A DNA stretch of 64,000 bases from assembly GCA_029243385.1 (NCBI GenBank), contig JAQWSC010000004.1:148910-212909 (forward strand), given 5' to 3'. Shown here piece by piece: positions 62,268-64,000 of this stretch. Made by a program: the position numbers and the translations under genes. The DNA comes from Flavobacteriaceae bacterium (GTDB taxonomy: Bacteria; Bacteroidota; Bacteroidia; Flavobacteriales; Flavobacteriaceae). Within the stretch, counting starts at the first letter, position 1. Each line of letters begins with the position of its first letter. The notes beneath the pieces were generated by a model. It was not told where the DNA came from. It saw nothing but the letters and a program-made list of their open reading frames with translations, and searched no databases.

Positions 62268-63809
62268 ATGAAAAAAATAGTATTTATCTCTTTAGTATCG
62301 GTAGCACTTAGTTTCTGTACTACAAATTCAAAAAACAGCACAGCCATATTAGATAAACCCAATATCATTTTCATTTATCTCGATGATTTGGGCTATGGAG
62401 ATGTAAGTGCCTATGGAGCAACCGAATTATCCACACCAAATATGGATTTTTTGGCTAACAACGGTCGTAAATTCACAAACGGATATGCAACATCTGCAAC
62501 ATGTACGCCGAGTAGATACGCCTTGCTAACTGGGCAATACCCTTGGCGCAATAGAAATGCCAAAATATTACCCGGAACCGCTCCACTACTTATTGATACA
62601 GCTCAAATGACTTTACCAAAAATGCTACGCGGGCATGGATACGAAACAGCAGTGATTGGCAAATGGCACTTAGGTCTAGGGTTGGGAAATGTCAATTGGA
62701 ACGAACACATCTCACCTGGACCTAATGAGGTTGGTTTTGACTATAGCTTTATCATGGCAGCAACACAGGATAGGGTGCCGACAGTCTACATTAAAAATGG
62801 TAAGGTTTACAATTTAGACGTGAACGATCCTATAGAAATTGACTACGAAAAAAACTTTCCCGGAGAACCTACTGGAGAAAACTCGCCGCACTTACTAAAA
62901 ATGAAAGCCGATGCCCAGCACAACAGAACTGTTGTAAATGGTGTGCCACGTATTGGGCATATGAAAGGTGGTCAATCCGCAAGATGGATAGATGAGAATA
63001 TGGCAGATGATTTTCTTAAAGAGGTTCAAACCTATATCACAACAAAAAAAGACAAACCGTTCTTTTTGTATTATGGGTTTCAACAACCGCATGTACCTAG
63101 AACCCCACACCCACGCTTTGTTGGCGCAACTGGAATAGGGCCAAGGGGTGATGTTATTGCTGAAGCAGACTGGTGTATCGGTGAACTCATCAAAACCTTA
63201 GAAGATGAAGGTTTACTCGAAAACACACTAATTTTCTTCTCTAGTGATAATGGACCTGTTCTCGATGATGGGTATGTTGATGATGCGATTGAAAAATTAG
63301 GAAATCATAAACCTTCAGGAGGCTTGCGTGGGGGCAAATACAGTTTGTATGAAGCAGGTACACGAGTTCCGTTTGTCACCTACTGGAAAGGAACTATTGA
63401 GCCCGGTACCTCTGATGCCATTATTTCGCAAATGGATTGGCTATCGTCGTTGGCCAGTATGATGGGAGAAGAAAAACCAAAACTAGATAGCGAAAACCAC
63501 ATGAGTCTGCTCCTTGGTAAATCAAATAAGGGTAGAGACGATGTGGTGTTGGAAGCAACTTCTAGAACGGCTTACCGCCATGGCAATTGGGTCTTGATTC
63601 CTCCTTATCCTGGGCCTAAAATGTTTTTGACAAAAGGCATTGAAACGGGTAATGGAGATGAATATCAATTGTATAATCTGGCAGAAGATATATCTCAAAA
63701 AAACAATCTTGCAGAGAAAATGCCTGAAAAAAGAGATGAGATGATGGAGCGCTTTCTTGCTACAGTAGGCGATGCCTATGAAAACACAAGTCGTTTGCGT
63801 TTTGATTAA
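62268..63809 (+). CDS. Sulfatase, S1 family, probable fucan/fucose sulfatase
   Basis: A 513-residue exported sulfatase. The signal peptide ends near LSFC (Cys17), possibly a lipoprotein although Phe before Cys is unusual. The active-site motif CTPSR (in ATCTPSRYALLTG) has the cysteine that is converted to formylglycine; metal ligands are in YLDDLGYGD and FFSSDNGP, and GKWHLG is present. Maturation needs an anaerobic or FGE-type enzyme encoded elsewhere. Position at the end of a fucose operon suggests it removes sulfate from fucan-derived sugars. Confidence 0.9.
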   Translation: MKKIVFISLVSVALSFCTTNSKNSTAILDKPNIIFIYLDDLGYGDVSAYGATELSTPNMDFLANNGRKFTNGYATSATCTPSRYALLTGQYPWRNRNAKILPGTAPLLIDTAQMTLPKMLRGHGYETAVIGKWHLGLGLGNVNWNEHISPGPNEVGFDYSFIMAATQDRVPTVYIKNGKVYNLDVNDPIEIDYEKNFPGEPTGENSPHLLKMKADAQHNRTVVNGVPRIGHMKGGQSARWIDENMADDFLKEVQTYITTKKDKPFFLYYGFQQPHVPRTPHPRFVGATGIGPRGDVIAEADWCIGELIKTLEDEGLLENTLIFFSSDNGPVLDDGYVDDAIEKLGNHKPSGGLRGGKYSLYEAGTRVPFVTYWKGTIEPGTSDAIISQMDWLSSLASMMGEEKPKLDSENHMSLLLGKSNKGRDDVVLEATSRTAYRHGNWVLIPPYPGPKMFLTKGIETGNGDEYQLYNLAEDISQKNNLAEKMPEKRDEMMERFLATVGDAYENTSRLRFD

Positions 63810-64000
63810 TTATTTTTAATTCTGTGTTAAACAAACTTTATAACTTATATAAGTCCAACAATTAAAGATTTGAGGTAGTTTTAGAAAAAAACCATGACCT
63901 ACTTTTTCTAAAAGTGCAGTAGTGACGGTACTTCATTTTATAGCAATGCCTTACAATTTAAAAATAGCTACTTTATATTGTTAAATAAAAAAGCCACTGA
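63810..64000. other. Non-coding 3' flank of the fucose operon
   Basis: A/T-rich sequence with no credible frame and no strong terminator hairpin. Nothing else is recognisable before the window ends. Confidence 0.5.

Overview
The window is a low-GC chromosomal stretch from a marine-type member of the Flavobacteriaceae (Bacteroidota). Three things point there: the gldKLMN type IX secretion and gliding core, Bacteroidota-type promoters (TAnnTTTG -7 boxes), and family-typical genes (DUF983 protein, mevalonate-pathway genes, a DnaE with a built-in exonuclease, an S16 protein with an Ala/Glu tail). There is no sign of a prophage, insertion sequence or CRISPR array. Most of the window is conserved housekeeping sequence; the last 10 kb is a catabolic island.

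Layout. 1-2180: an ABC-F ATPase cut by the window edge, a DUF983 protein and a DAO-family flavoprotein. 2213-10629 (minus): topA, a ureohydrolase-fold protein that has lost metal ligands, then gldK-gldL-gldM-gldN. 10751-12004: a beta-propeller lipoprotein. 12119-18422 (plus): miaB, a sigma-54 activator, lptE, a small conserved gene and secG, followed by groES-groEL under a sigma-54-like promoter. 18466-26027: a GAF protein, purH and the cell-shape cluster mreB-mreC-mreD-mrdA-rodA. 26029-29273 (minus): tail-specific protease and an orphan permease. 29454-34156 (plus): surE, a small membrane protein, lpxB, an NlpC/P60 lipoprotein and a frameshifted comEC. 34168-38437 (minus): dipeptidyl peptidase IV, a POT peptide transporter and a thioredoxin-like protein, which look like one peptide-use operon. 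38607-40849: HMG-CoA reductase and a GHMP kinase. 40846-43174 (minus): a LytS-type sensor kinase broken by a frameshift. 43175-44094: a candidate small RNA, tRNA-Asp and trxA. 44095-48432: dnaE. 48630-51823: rpsP, rimM and a TonB-dependent receptor. 51957-54299: a lipoprotein of unknown function and a secreted fibre-like protein.

54504-63809 is a nine-gene, tightly packed plus-strand operon that reads as a complete non-phosphorylating L-fucose pathway. A sulfatase is encoded with an L-fucose/H+ symporter, mutarotase, fucose dehydrogenase, lactonase, a UxaA-type dehydratase, a ketodeoxyfuconate dehydrogenase, a diketo-acid hydrolase and an FMN L-lactate dehydrogenase. The predicted end product is pyruvate, and the likely source sugar is a sulfated fucan from brown algae. 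The individual substrate assignments are inferred from family and gene order.

The most interesting points are: two near-identical sigma-54-like promoters, one before groES and one in front of an apparent terminated small RNA; two genes disrupted at homopolymer runs (comEC and the sensor kinase, the latter also lacking an ATG start); the degenerate ureohydrolase between topA and gldK; a perfect palindrome made of two overlapping opposite-facing -7 boxes; and a 21-bp palindrome ahead of the fucose operon.
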